A program made the translations under genes and the position numbers. Below are positions 40,377 to 49,933 of a stretch of DNA of 64,000 nt, piece by piece. The stretch spans positions 47,970 to 111,969 of the forward strand of contig JBGRQB010000002.1 in NCBI GenBank assembly GCA_041725875.1. The letters are read 5' to 3'. Position 1 is the first letter of the stretch; each line of letters opens with the position of its first letter. The stretch comes from JBGRQB01 sp041725875. GTDB taxonomy: Bacteria > Bacteroidota > Ignavibacteria > Ignavibacteriales > Melioribacteraceae. The notes beneath the pieces were generated by a model. It did not search any database. It was not told the DNA's origin and saw only the letters and a program-made list of their open reading frames with translations.

Positions 40377-43300
40377 TGCCAGATTTCTGTTAGTAACATT
40401 TTTTATTGTGTTGGTATTATCAGTAAGCTACACACTGATATATTATTCGCTGGCTACTAAAATATTACGTTCTCAGCATACCAAAGCTTTACAGCTTTCA
40501 AAAAGCAGTTTTATATATTCGTTTACCGATCTTCAAAATGAAGCTTCGCAAGATTTTTCAAAACTGATCGGTAAACTTGACGGACTTACAGATGAAGACC
40601 TTTCAAACCTGAAATGTGATTTTGTTTTTGAAGTTATTGAAAACGGACTCATTTCCAAAAACTCCCTTAAAACAAATTCCAAAACTGATGTATCTTCAAA
40701 CCCGAAAACAATAACCGGATTTATAGATGAAAATCCAAGCGCGGTTATTAATTCTTATCAGACAGCAGATAACAGACTCATTTTTTACGGTCGGATCATC
40801 ACACCAAAAATTTTGGAAGACATTGTAAGAAAAAATAAAGCAGATATAGCTTTTTTGAAAAACGGTAAACCTCTGATAATTTCCAACAACAGTTTTAATA
40901 AATCTTACCTTTACGAAATTACTCAGATTACAGAGATTCTGAAAAAAGATAATTCACTTACCGAGTATTATCTTGAAACTGAAGAAGGTGAATTATACGC
41001 AACCTATTTCGATCTTTTTACCGAAATGGATTATCTGCCGCAAAGTGGTATACTTGTATTTTCTCTGGCAGAAGAACTTTCTGTTTTTCAAGAATCGATG
41101 AATTATATAATGGGAGTTATGATTGTTTCCGGAATTATTATAACAATCATTATGGTGCTGCTGGTTACCGGAAGGTTTCGCCGACAAATAACCTATCTCA
41201 GTTATGGTGCTGAAATTGTGAGTAAAGGAAATCTCGATCACCGTGTTACTGTTGTTTCTAAAGATGAAATAGGAAAGCTTGGAATTGCATTTAATCATAT
41301 GCTGGATGAAATTCAGAAACGTGATTTTGTTGCACGTGAATATTCTGAATTTATGGCATTGATAAATCAGAACCCGACGGTAAAAGAAATTTCCGAAGTA
41401 TCGATTGAAAAAATTATTAATGTAACAGGTTTCAGCATTGGTGCAATTCACAGAGTGGAAAATGACAGATTAATTCCCCTTGCTTCGTACGGAGTTGATG
41501 CAAGGAAAACAATAGATGAAACTGATTTTAATTTATATGCCGGAGTGATTAAGAAGAAAGAGAAAAAAGAATTGTTCTTTGAAAAAAATCATCCTGAAAT
41601 TAAATCAGGGATGATAACTCTTAAAATTTCTTCTCTCTGCATTTTACCAATTATTTACAACAACAATGTAATTGCAATTCTTGAACTGGCTTCTGAAAAA
41701 CCAGATTTTCACTACTCAAAAATTATTCTTAATAATATAATTAAACAGTTTGCAATCGGACTCACAAACTCAATTGCGTTTGAGCAGCTTGAGCATATGG
41801 TTACCGAGTTACAAACGCTTAATGAAAATTATCAGAATCAGAATAAAAAAATTGTTACGCAAAATGAGCAATTAAAAGATTTACATAATCAGCTAAGTGA
41901 AAAAGCTCTTGAACTTGAAAACCAGAAAGAAAAGGCTGTCGGACTGACAAAAGTAAAATCACAGTTTCTTGCAAATATGTCGCACGAACTCAGAACTCCC
42001 CTTAATTCTATTTTGGGTCTGACAGAATTAATTAAAAAGAATTCAACTACGGTTCCTGCTACAAAAGAAAAACTGGATGTTGTGCTCCGTAACGGGAAAA
42101 AACTGTTACTTCTTATTAATAATATTCTTGAGTTTTCAAAAGCTGAATCAGATAATTTTTCTGTTAAAAGAGAAATTTTTTCACTTAATAAAATGATTGA
42201 TGATATTAAGGATTATATAATTCCGCAGATAACGGAAAAGAATCTGGAATATGAATTTATCAATGTGAATAAGCTGCATTACATTTTAGACTCTGCGCCT
42301 GAAATGCTTGAGCAGATTTTACTTAACCTGCTGGGTAATGCTGTCAAGTTCACAAATTTTGGATTTATAAAACTGAGTGTTCAAAAAATTTCTGAAAAGG
42401 ATATTCAGTTTATTGTTGAAGATTCAGGAATTGGAATAAGTGAAGAAGAACAAAACAGTGTGTTTGAAGAATTTAACAAAGCCAGCAATTCTATAAAATC
42501 AAACAAAGGGGGCAGCGGACTCGGACTTGCAATCTGTAAGAGATATCTTCAACTACTAAATGGGAAAATTGAAGTTCAAAGTAAATTAAAAGAAGGCACA
42601 AAATTTATTGTAACTCTTTCAGATGTAATTAAAAATACTGAAACAGTTAAAGAAGATGAACTTCAGATACAAACCGGGGATGCATTAATTTTTTCAAACA
42701 ATGATGATTCTGTAGATTTATATAAAAAGTACCTTACTGCAAATTCAATTGAATTAACAGAAGTTAATCCTGAAAATATAAAACTGACCAGCATAAACAG
42801 TGATGTAAAATTAATTTTGATTGATTTGAATTCCTGTGAGAAAAGCTGGGAACTGCTTTATGAATTAAAAGAAAATTCTTCAACAAAAGAGATTCCGGTA
42901 TTTTTATTCACGGCTGATTTCAGTAATCATATCGGCTACATGCTGGCGCCGTTTGATTTTATGCTCGGTATAAACAATGTAGAAGAGTTGAATTTTAATT
43001 TGGAGAAAACAGAAAAGTTTCTTGCCGGGAAAATTGAGAAAGTCTGCTTTGTAAATGAAGAATCGCTCGATCTGTCGATGATTTCGCAAGTGATGGAAAA
43101 CAGAAAAATTGATATGTCGGTAAGAGATTCATCTGAAATAACGCCGGAAAAAGTTTTGATAGATAATCCGGATGTTATCTTTATCGATTTGATAAATAAT
43201 TATTTCAACGGCATAGAAATAATTACCGGATTAAAAAAGGATATTGAAACAAGAAATATTCCGGTGATCTTTTACACAAACTCCGGCGTGATAGATAAGT

Positions 43301-43869
43301 ATGCAAATCTTCTAACGGAATCTGTGGAAACAGTTGCCCGCATTACAGGTTATCATCCTCTTGATACATTAAACGTGATAAGAAAAAGATTAAAGATAAA
43401 CTCTATTTCGGGAATGGAAGAACATCCTGTTGAACAAAAATTTACTGCTCCTGAAATAATTAAAGAAAATGACACAATTGAAGAAAATAAAGAGATAAAT
43501 TCCATACTTGTTGTTGATGACGACAAAGACACGCAATATACTGTTGGAGAAATATTAAAAGATAGAGGATTTAATGTTATATTTGCAGACAATGGAATTG
43601 AATGTTTGGCAGAACTTAACAAAAATAAAGTAGATCTGGTTCTGCTTGATATAATGATGCCAAAGATGGACGGATTTGAAACAATCAAGAATATCAGGAA
43701 GAATCTTGATTTCCGCGGATTAAAAGTGATTGCTCTTACTGCATACGCAATGCTTGATAATAAAGAAGTGATAGAAAAGAACGGATTCGATGACATAATT
43801 ACAAAACCGATAATAACAGATACGCTGCTTGAGAAAATATTTGAATCAGTGGGGAGGAAGAACGTTTGA
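40366..43869 (+). CDS. Large membrane hybrid histidine kinase with HAMP, GAF and several receivers
   Basis: This 1167-residue protein (from the ATG at 40366) has two membrane segments (about 7-26 and 247-270) around a periplasmic sensor domain, then HAMP (about 270-322) and a GAF domain (about 345-490). A coiled coil follows, then HisKA with H540 in MSHELRTPLNS and HATPase_c (NLLGNAVKFTN, DSGIGIS, GGSGLGLAI; about 640-760). Two divergent receiver-like domains and one canonical C-terminal receiver (VVDDDKD; LLDIMMPKMDGF) end the chain. The GAF domain suggests ligand sensing. The overlap with the upstream CheY-like gene implies translational coupling. It probably phosphorylates its own receiver and the neighbouring single receivers. 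Confidence 0.93.
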   Translation: MKINARFLLVTFFIVLVLSVSYTLIYYSLATKILRSQHTKALQLSKSSFIYSFTDLQNEASQDFSKLIGKLDGLTDEDLSNLKCDFVFEVIENGLISKNSLKTNSKTDVSSNPKTITGFIDENPSAVINSYQTADNRLIFYGRIITPKILEDIVRKNKADIAFLKNGKPLIISNNSFNKSYLYEITQITEILKKDNSLTEYYLETEEGELYATYFDLFTEMDYLPQSGILVFSLAEELSVFQESMNYIMGVMIVSGIIITIIMVLLVTGRFRRQITYLSYGAEIVSKGNLDHRVTVVSKDEIGKLGIAFNHMLDEIQKRDFVAREYSEFMALINQNPTVKEISEVSIEKIINVTGFSIGAIHRVENDRLIPLASYGVDARKTIDETDFNLYAGVIKKKEKKELFFEKNHPEIKSGMITLKISSLCILPIIYNNNVIAILELASEKPDFHYSKIILNNIIKQFAIGLTNSIAFEQLEHMVTELQTLNENYQNQNKKIVTQNEQLKDLHNQLSEKALELENQKEKAVGLTKVKSQFLANMSHELRTPLNSILGLTELIKKNSTTVPATKEKLDVVLRNGKKLLLLINNILEFSKAESDNFSVKREIFSLNKMIDDIKDYIIPQITEKNLEYEFINVNKLHYILDSAPEMLEQILLNLLGNAVKFTNFGFIKLSVQKISEKDIQFIVEDSGIGISEEEQNSVFEEFNKASNSIKSNKGGSGLGLAICKRYLQLLNGKIEVQSKLKEGTKFIVTLSDVIKNTETVKEDELQIQTGDALIFSNNDDSVDLYKKYLTANSIELTEVNPENIKLTSINSDVKLILIDLNSCEKSWELLYELKENSSTKEIPVFLFTADFSNHIGYMLAPFDFMLGINNVEELNFNLEKTEKFLAGKIEKVCFVNEESLDLSMISQVMENRKIDMSVRDSSEITPEKVLIDNPDVIFIDLINNYFNGIEIITGLKKDIETRNIPVIFYTNSGVIDKYANLLTESVETVARITGYHPLDTLNVIRKRLKINSISGMEEHPVEQKFTAPEIIKENDTIEENKEINSILVVDDDKDTQYTVGEILKDRGFNVIFADNGIECLAELNKNKVDLVLLDIMMPKMDGFETIKNIRKNLDFRGLKVIALTAYAMLDNKEVIEKNGFDDIITKPIITDTLLEKIFESVGRKNV

Positions 43870-43871
43870 CT

Positions 43872-44570
43872 ATGAAAAAAATACTGGTTGTAGATGATCA
43901 GCCGGATAATGTATTTATTCTTAGAGACAGACTGGAGCACTACGGCTTTGAGGTTTTAACAGCTTATGACGGCCCAACAGGAATTGAAAAAGCTTTTAAC
44001 GAACAACCGGATCTTATTCTGCTTGATGTAATGATGCCGGAAATGTCGGGCTTTGAAGTTTGCAAAGAGTTATCAAAAAAAGATGAAACCAAAATGATTC
44101 CCGTTATACTTGTAACAGCCCTTACAGGAGTTGAAGATTTACGAGAGGGACTGGATGCAGGTGCGTTTGACTATATAAAGAAACCGTTTAACAGAGTTGA
44201 GCTTATTGCCAGAATCAATTCTGCACTTCGTTTCAGCGAAGCTCAGAAGATGAATATGGAATTTGAGAAAGTTAAAATATATTCTGCTACCATTGTAACG
44301 GCTAATCACGAAATAAAACAACCTCTAACTTTAATTAATCTTTCAACTGCAGCGTTAAGAAGAGAACTTGGCAAGGAAGAATTAAATAAACAGGCTCTTG
44401 AAAAAAGAGTTGGATTTATTGAAACTGCCTCCAAAGAAATTATTACGGTGCTGGAAAAATTAACATCCATCAGGCGTCCCAAGGTTACCGAATATATCAA
44501 CAATACACAGATGATAGATTTAAATGAAGCGGACGACATTCCGCTGGAAGATGAGGAATTAAAAGATTAA
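43872..44570 (+). CDS. Response regulator receiver fused to a DHp-like (HisKA) domain, no ATPase domain
   Basis: A 232-residue protein from the ATG at 43872; an in-frame TTG at 43866 overlapping the previous stop is the alternative. The receiver (1-122) is complete: DDQPDN, LILLDVMMPEMSGF and IKKPFNR. From about 128 comes a dimerisation/phosphotransfer-like segment, MEFEKVKIYSATIVTANHEIKQPLTLINLSTAALRREL. It contains an H-box-like ANHEIKQPL but no following HATPase. A receiver joined to a bare DHp is unusual and would suit a phosphotransfer relay or an inhibitor of a kinase. It converges with the next kinase gene, overlapping by 4 bases. Confidence 0.85.
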   Translation: MKKILVVDDQPDNVFILRDRLEHYGFEVLTAYDGPTGIEKAFNEQPDLILLDVMMPEMSGFEVCKELSKKDETKMIPVILVTALTGVEDLREGLDAGAFDYIKKPFNRVELIARINSALRFSEAQKMNMEFEKVKIYSATIVTANHEIKQPLTLINLSTAALRRELGKEELNKQALEKRVGFIETASKEIITVLEKLTSIRRPKVTEYINNTQMIDLNEADDIPLEDEELKD

Positions 44571-45835
44571 GATAATTCTTCTATGATCAACTTCATTTGT
44601 TCGAAGTCGTAAGGTTTGTTTAGCACTTTATCGATATTCAATTCTTCTATTGTTGCAATATGATCCTCAGGTTGAGAACCGGAAGCAAGTATAATTGGAA
44701 CCGAAGAATTTATTTCTCTGATTTTTCTGATACAATCTAATCCGGAAAGTTCAGGCATTTTTCTGTCAATAATTAACAGATCAATTTTTTCAGCTTCAAA
44801 AATCTCAATTGTTTTTAAACCGTTTCCGGCCTGAAACACCTTGTAATCATTGGCTTCCAGAAGCTCGGCAAGTAATTCTCTTAAAATTATTTCATCATCG
44901 GCAAGAAGTATGTTTGAAATTTTTTGAGTCGGAGATTTTACTTTTTCTTTTTCCTGAATGTAAGGCAGACTAACAACAAAAGTTGTTCCTTTGCCGGGAA
45001 GACTTTCCGCTTTTATAATACCATTGTGATTTTCAATAATCTCTTTAACAATGTTTAAGCCCAGTCCGGATTCACGTTCTTTTTGTTTTGTTGAAAAACC
45101 GGGACTAAAAATCTTGGTTAAAGTCTCCTCATCCATTCCCGCGCCTGTGTCGGAAATTCTTATATCAAGAAAATTGTCACTTCCCTTTTGCAGAGAAATT
45201 TTAATTTCTCCTTTTCCGTTTATTGCTTCCTTTGCATTGATGCATAAATTTAAGAGAGATCTGTAAATACCGGCCTGATTGCAAAAGAGATCGGGCTTAA
45301 AACTTCCGAGATCTGTAACAACAGAAATTTCCGCAGGGAATGTTTGTCGGACAGCATCAAAAAGTTCGGTAATAAGTTTTTCAGAATTTATTTTTTTTCT
45401 TCTGTCGCCAATTTTACGTGCGGGCAAAAGTTCTTCGGTTATTTCTGCGGCTCTGTGAGCATTGTTTTCAATAGTTTTGATGTAAGTAAGAAGTTCACTC
45501 TTTTCATCAAGCTTAAGCTTTAATGCTTCTGCAGAATTTATTATGGTGGATAAAATATTATTAAAATCGTGGGCAATGCTTTTAACTTTTTTTGAAACCC
45601 CGGCATCGTACCTGTAAATATAACCCTTGGGTTCTCCCTCAATAATAATTTTTTGAAAACTCTCCTTTTTCAACTGATGGAGAAAAGGAAGTTTCTTTTT
45701 GGAATTTTGATAAGGCTGGTTTGCCCAGACAACTTCGTAATGAAGATCGCAGACAACAACAGGTGAATTCAGACTGTCCAGAAATGATAAAAAATTATCA
45801 TCTATATTAAGTTCTTTCAGAATGTTTGAGTCCAT
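44567..45835 (-). CDS. NtrB-type soluble hybrid histidine kinase
   Basis: A 422-residue kinase without membrane segments. A short PAS-like N-terminus (NSPVVVCDLHYEVVWANQPYQ) is followed by HisKA with the H-box SIAHDFNNILSTI, as in NtrB. HATPase_c has LCINAKEAINGKG, DTGAGMDEET and ESGLGLNIVKEII. The C-terminal receiver (ILLADDEII; LLIIDRKMPELSGLD; LNKPYD) starts at about 305. It overlaps the sigma-54 activator gene by one base, so the two are the kinase/regulator pair of one operon. It presumably controls sigma-54 promoters, and the pilus promoters nearby are the obvious candidates. Confidence 0.93.
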   Translation of the reverse strand: MDSNILKELNIDDNFLSFLDSLNSPVVVCDLHYEVVWANQPYQNSKKKLPFLHQLKKESFQKIIIEGEPKGYIYRYDAGVSKKVKSIAHDFNNILSTIINSAEALKLKLDEKSELLTYIKTIENNAHRAAEITEELLPARKIGDRRKKINSEKLITELFDAVRQTFPAEISVVTDLGSFKPDLFCNQAGIYRSLLNLCINAKEAINGKGEIKISLQKGSDNFLDIRISDTGAGMDEETLTKIFSPGFSTKQKERESGLGLNIVKEIIENHNGIIKAESLPGKGTTFVVSLPYIQEKEKVKSPTQKISNILLADDEIILRELLAELLEANDYKVFQAGNGLKTIEIFEAEKIDLLIIDRKMPELSGLDCIRKIREINSSVPIILASGSQPEDHIATIEELNIDKVLNKPYDFEQMKLIIEELS

Positions 45836-47184
45836 TATTTCAGATTATACTTTTTAATCTTTGAGTATAAGGTTTTCTGACTAATTCCAAGTGCTCTGGC
45901 AGTATTATCGCGGTTCCAGTTAAAATGATCCAGTGCAAATTTAATATGATCCTTTTCCATATCATCAAGTGAAATCAGTTCACCGCTATCATCGAGATGT
46001 TCTTCCTTACTTTCAACAAAATGATCAGGTAAATTCAGATCTTTTGGACGAATAACATTTCCGTCGGCAAAAATTAAAGCACGTTCTATTATGTGATGTA
46101 ATTCCCTTACATTACCCGGGTATGCGTAGGCTTTTAGTGCATCTTTTGTCTCTTCTGCCAAAACTTTTACCTGATTACTTCCTGATTTGATTTTCAGAAA
46201 ATACTCGGCAAGAAGAAGAATATCCTCTCCTCTGTCGCGCAAAGGGGGAATTGAAAGCGTTATTACATTCAGACGAAAAAGAAGATCGCGTCTGAATTTT
46301 TTTCTGTCAGATTCCTCAAACAGATTTCTGTTTGTTGCAGCAATTATTCTTACGTTGGAAGAAAGATTATTTATACCGCCTACTCTTCTAAATTCGCCAT
46401 TTTCAAGAAAACGGAGAAGTTTGGGTTGAAGGGCCAGACTCATCTCCCCGATTTCATCGAGGAACAAAGTTCCGCCGTTGGCAATTTCTACAAGTCCCTG
46501 CTTAGAATTTTTTGCATCTGTAAAAGCACCCTTTTCATAACCGAACAATTCACTCTCAATCAACTGATCCGGCAAAGAAGCACAGTTGATGGCTACAAAG
46601 GGCTTGTCACTTCGCTGAGAATGCGCGTGGATGAATTCTGAGAAGAGTTCCTTGCCTGTTCCGGTTTCACCCTCAAGCAGGATGTTGCTGTTCGATTTAG
46701 CGGCTTTTTCGGCCAGTTCAAGAATGCGTGAAATAGGTTTACTTTTACCAATTATTTTGCTGGTTTTTGTCTGACCTGTTTCGGAGCCAAGTACGCGGTT
46801 ATCTGCAACAACTTGCTGATGATCGAGTGCGCGTTCAATTGTGTTGAGGAGTTGGCCAAATTCGTAAGGTTTTGATATAAAATCAAAAGCACCGTTTTTG
46901 ATACATTCAATTGCGGTGCGTGTTCCGGCTTTGGCAGTAAGTACAATTACCTGCAGATCGGAAACATTTTCCGTAACATAGGCAAGTACATCTTCGCCGG
47001 AAGTTTCCTTCATTTCAAGATCGAGTAAAAGTAAATGATAACTGCTTCCCTTTAATTTTTCAACGGCAGCATTACCATCGTAAACTATATCAACGATAAA
47101 TCCTTCATCTATAAGCTCTTCTTTAAGCAGGTAGCAAAGGGTTTCATCGTCGTCAACTATTAATATTCTGTGATTTCTAAGCAT
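45835..47184 (-). CDS. NtrC-family sigma-54-dependent response regulator
   Basis: A 449-residue activator with three domains. The receiver (1-120) has its phosphoacceptor at D55. The AAA+ domain (about 143-370) has Walker A GETGTGKE at 172-179 and GAFTDA at 219-224 in place of the standard GAFTGA loop that touches sigma-54, followed by GTLFLDEIGEMSLALQPKLLRFLENGEFRRVG. A Fis-type helix-turn-helix ends the chain (NWNRDNTARALGISQKTLYSKIKKYNL). It activates transcription with RNA polymerase-sigma-54 by ATP hydrolysis. The Asp in the GAFTGA loop is a known minor variant and is not by itself a sign of loss. Confidence 0.95.
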   Translation of the reverse strand: MLRNHRILIVDDDETLCYLLKEELIDEGFIVDIVYDGNAAVEKLKGSSYHLLLLDLEMKETSGEDVLAYVTENVSDLQVIVLTAKAGTRTAIECIKNGAFDFISKPYEFGQLLNTIERALDHQQVVADNRVLGSETGQTKTSKIIGKSKPISRILELAEKAAKSNSNILLEGETGTGKELFSEFIHAHSQRSDKPFVAINCASLPDQLIESELFGYEKGAFTDAKNSKQGLVEIANGGTLFLDEIGEMSLALQPKLLRFLENGEFRRVGGINNLSSNVRIIAATNRNLFEESDRKKFRRDLLFRLNVITLSIPPLRDRGEDILLLAEYFLKIKSGSNQVKVLAEETKDALKAYAYPGNVRELHHIIERALIFADGNVIRPKDLNLPDHFVESKEEHLDDSGELISLDDMEKDHIKFALDHFNWNRDNTARALGISQKTLYSKIKKYNLK

Positions 47185-47330
47185 TCTTCCTGTGCAATTT
47201 TAGTTCCGAATATATATAAAAATATAATATAAAACCATTTTGATAGTGCAAATTACAAATAATATTTGCTTTATTCCCGTAACCATTAATATATTGTGGA
47301 ATAATTCAAATCAATAATTGAAATACTAAT

Positions 47331-48053
47331 ATGTTTAACTGCCTTGTTGTTGATGACGACGTGGAAATAGGCTTGTTTATAAGTCGCTTACTGGAAAAGA
47401 AGTTTAACTGTCGGGTAGAAAAAGTAACTGACGGCATTACGGCTTTAACCAGATTAAAAACTTATTTACCGGAAGTAATTTTTCTGGATGTAACTATGCC
47501 CGGAATGGACGGGATAAAAACATTGGAAACCATTAAGTCGTCGGATAAATTCAAAAATATTCCCGTGATAATGATTACGGCAATAAGTGAGCGTGATACG
47601 GTTATGAAGGCTATGGAAATGGGTGCTGTTGCATACATTTTAAAGCCGCTGGTATTTCTCCCTGTTTATGAAAAAATAAAAGAAATCTTTTCAAAAATTA
47701 AATCTGAAAAGAACATTATCGATAGTAAAACATTCTCAAATAAAGATTTTGAAATGAGCAAGATTCTTGTAATTGATGACGATAAAAACTTTGTGGACAG
47801 AATAACATCCGGATTTGATGAGAACTATTTGATTTTAAGTGCGGCAAACGGGATTGACGGGTTAGCGATATTTAATGACGAGAAACCGGAAATTGTTATT
47901 GTTAATGACAAGATTGATGATATTGATATTAAAATGATGTCAAAGCGAATGAAAGATATAGCCAAAAAAAATATAAGCTTTTTTGTTATAAATGATGAAG
48001 AGAAACTTACTTCGGAAGAAAAAAAGTTGTGGGATTTAATCATCAAAAAGTGA
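47331..48053 (+). CDS. Tandem-receiver protein, second receiver lacking the phosphoacceptor
   Basis: A 240-residue protein with two receivers. The first (1-120) is intact: VVDDDVE, VIFLDVTMPGMDGI, LKPLV. The second (about 143-240) opens with KILVIDDDKNF but reads EIVIVNDKIDDID at the acceptor position, Asn instead of Asp, so it cannot be phosphorylated there and is probably a protein-binding module. It starts about 146 bases from the divergent sigma-54 activator and is followed by a similar protein 24 bases later; the two look like duplicates. Confidence 0.88.
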   Translation: MFNCLVVDDDVEIGLFISRLLEKKFNCRVEKVTDGITALTRLKTYLPEVIFLDVTMPGMDGIKTLETIKSSDKFKNIPVIMITAISERDTVMKAMEMGAVAYILKPLVFLPVYEKIKEIFSKIKSEKNIIDSKTFSNKDFEMSKILVIDDDKNFVDRITSGFDENYLILSAANGIDGLAIFNDEKPEIVIVNDKIDDIDIKMMSKRMKDIAKKNISFFVINDEEKLTSEEKKLWDLIIKK

Positions 48054-48077
48054 TCACTAAATTATACGGGAATTGAT

Positions 48078-48848
48078 ATGAAAAATATTCTGGTTGTTGA
48101 TGATGACCGTAACATGAATGATTTGGTAAGCCGGGTATTAAAAGGTAAACTAAAATGCAGAGTTACCAGTGTTTATAACGGTATTGATGCATTTGTTCAT
48201 TTACATAAAGAAGTGTTCGATTTAATAATCCTTGATATCTCAATGCCTCTTGTACATGGTATTGAAATTTTGGAAATATTAAAATCGGATCAGAAGTTTA
48301 GCCACATACCGGTTGCAATGATGACGGCCAACAGAGAAAAAGAAATTATCGCAAAACTTATTTCTCTAGGAATAATTGATTTTATTGCCAAACCAATTTC
48401 GCTGGATATTGTGTATTCGAAGCTGAGGGAAATTTTAGAAAAACTGGATAAACTTGAAAAGCCGGAAGAGAAGATCGATACAACAATAGTTTTTGATGAA
48501 AATAAATTTTTGGTTGCAGATGTAAGAAAAGATTTGGTAGAGATGTTTAACGGCAGCGTAGGCGGAATGGAAACACTTACAACTGATTCGGGTTTGGAGG
48601 CACTTAAGTACTTTATTAAGGAGCGTCCCGGCACTGTTTACCTTGGAAAAAACCTGCCGATAGTAAATGAGAAATTACTGATTAAAACATTTCGCAGTCT
48701 TGGTGACGGAAAAAAATTAAAAATTTTTGTTGCCAGAGAAAATACAAAGTTAACAGTTGAAGAACAGAAAAACATCGATTCTGTGGTAGAATTAAAGGAA
48801 AATGCATCGGAACAGTTTGATCTGATAAAAAATGTTGTAGAAAATTAA
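48078..48848 (+). CDS. Tandem-receiver protein, second receiver degenerate
   Basis: A 256-residue protein. The first receiver (1-120) is complete: VVDDDRNM, LIILDISMPLVHGIE and IAKPISLD. The second (about 138-256) has lost the acidic pocket (LVADVRKDL) and reads TVYLGKNLPIVNE where the phosphoacceptor should be, Gly in place of Asp. The arrangement matches the preceding gene, so the pair arose by duplication with the same second domain losing function. The output is unknown; a scaffold in the signalling network is a reasonable guess. It ends 102 bases before tRNA-Lys. Confidence 0.87.
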   Translation: MKNILVVDDDRNMNDLVSRVLKGKLKCRVTSVYNGIDAFVHLHKEVFDLIILDISMPLVHGIEILEILKSDQKFSHIPVAMMTANREKEIIAKLISLGIIDFIAKPISLDIVYSKLREILEKLDKLEKPEEKIDTTIVFDENKFLVADVRKDLVEMFNGSVGGMETLTTDSGLEALKYFIKERPGTVYLGKNLPIVNEKLLIKTFRSLGDGKKLKIFVARENTKLTVEEQKNIDSVVELKENASEQFDLIKNVVEN

Positions 48849-48867
48849 TAAAAATTTGTTTTTTTAC

Positions 48868-48898
48868 TTGCGCCGAATGTATAAAACCTGTATATTTG
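48868..48898 (+). promoter_or_regulatory. Bacteroidota-type promoter of tRNA-Lys
   Basis: TTG at 48868-48870, then 20 bases, then TATATTTG at 48891-48898, matching the TTG(N19-21)TAnnTTTG pattern of Bacteroidota primary sigma factors. The mature tRNA starts 52 bases downstream. Confidence 0.7.
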
Positions 48899-48950
48899 GA
48901 ATCTCAATTGGTAATGACAATGTCATTCAGATTGATTTTGAAATTGTGTT

Positions 48951-49022
48951 GGGTGCATAGCTCAGTGGTAGAGCATCTGCCTTTTAAGCAGAGGGTCCCT
49001 GGTTCAAGCCCAGGTGCACTCA
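48951..49022 (+). tRNA. tRNA-Lys, anticodon UUU
   Basis: All four arms can be drawn: acceptor GGGTGCA/TGCACTC with one G-U pair, D arm GCTC/GAGC, anticodon arm TCTGC/GCAGA with loop CTTTTAA (UUU anticodon), variable loop GGGTC, and T arm CCTGG/CCAGG with loop TTCAAGC. The discriminator base is A and CCA is not encoded. The total is 72 bases. Confidence 0.97.
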
Positions 49023-49030
49023 CAACATTA

Positions 49031-49055
49031 AGCCTCGATTATTCGGGGCTTTTTT
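49031..49055 (+). terminator. Terminator of tRNA-Lys
   Basis: AGCCTCG pairs with CGGGGCT (one wobble) around a 6-base loop, followed by six T. It is 8 bases past the tRNA end. Confidence 0.88.
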
Positions 49056-49455
49056 GTTTTAAATTAGTAAAAGCAAAAGTATCTAAACTTCTGCTTAGTA
49101 TATTTACAAATATCCGGTGTTGTGGACGGCTCATCATGACGTTCCGAACAATTAACCCAAAGCACATTCCAGATTCTTCAATATGATTGTTTATCTAGAT
49201 CCCGGGCTTGCAACGGAAACTGTTGGAGTCCCTTAAGTGACACTTTTTACCTACTGAGTACATCTATGCGATATAAACAAGCAGAGTGTTTTTGGAAAAG
49301 TTAATTTGTATATTTTTCGTTGAAGTAATTTTTTAGGTATTAATAAAAATTAAAAATATTTTGCGGTCTTAATAGTTTTCGTTCTAAATATCATACTTTA
49401 TGGTCAGAATGAAGTAAAATTACCATTACAACTTGATGTTTCTAATGAAACTAGT
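49056..49455. other. 400 bases without a recognisable gene
   Basis: No frame with protein-like composition was found. The last 60 bases, in frame with the next gene, encode a hydrophobic stretch (FAVLIVFVLNIILYGQ) that has lost a usable start codon; see the next entry and the findings. Confidence 0.5.
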
Positions 49456-49818
49456 ATGGGCAGAGAATTGATTTATCATCTAGAGAATGTTATCAATAAT
49501 TCTAAAGACTATGAGTTAGTCACAGAAAATGTTAGGCCTTGTTTTTGGAAGATATCGATAATAATTTTAAAAATATCAGACTATAGTATTACTTATTCGT
49601 ACGCCTTAACCTTAACTAGTTGGGAAACTATTAAAGGGCAAGAGTATATCAACGAATCATTTAATACATTTTGGCTTGCTGTCAGAGGCAGTGAAAAACT
49701 TGAGAGCGGTGCTATAAATATTTTTATGAACGTTAAAGAGTTTATAAAACCACATATAAAAAAATGGAAAAATATTATCTGGGCTGAAAAAGAATTAGAT
49801 AAATTAGATAAACGATAA
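49456..49818 (+). CDS. Small protein of unknown function, probably with a damaged signal peptide
   Basis: The frame from this ATG gives 120 residues (MGRELIYHLENVINNSKDYEL...). Reading upstream in the same frame gives ILYGQNEVKLPLQLDVSNETS preceded by a hydrophobic stretch, the shape of a signal peptide. A TAA stop lies just before it and no ATG, GTG or TTG does. A shift of one base would restore KNIFAVLIVFVL, so the natural N-terminus may have been lost. The protein has no recognised domain; composition is rich in Ile, Lys and Asn. It stands alone between tRNA-Lys and the ABC-3C genes. Confidence 0.45.
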   Translation: MGRELIYHLENVINNSKDYELVTENVRPCFWKISIIILKISDYSITYSYALTLTSWETIKGQEYINESFNTFWLAVRGSEKLESGAINIFMNVKEFIKPHIKKWKNIIWAEKELDKLDKR

Positions 49819-49933
49819 CCTCCGCTACCAATGAAAGATTCTTCACCAGTGGAGACTTTAGTTAAAAAATTAGTACTAACTTAGTGGTGTACAAGAGCGT
49901 AATGGGGCTCAGTGCGTGTGTTAGTAAAAGTAT

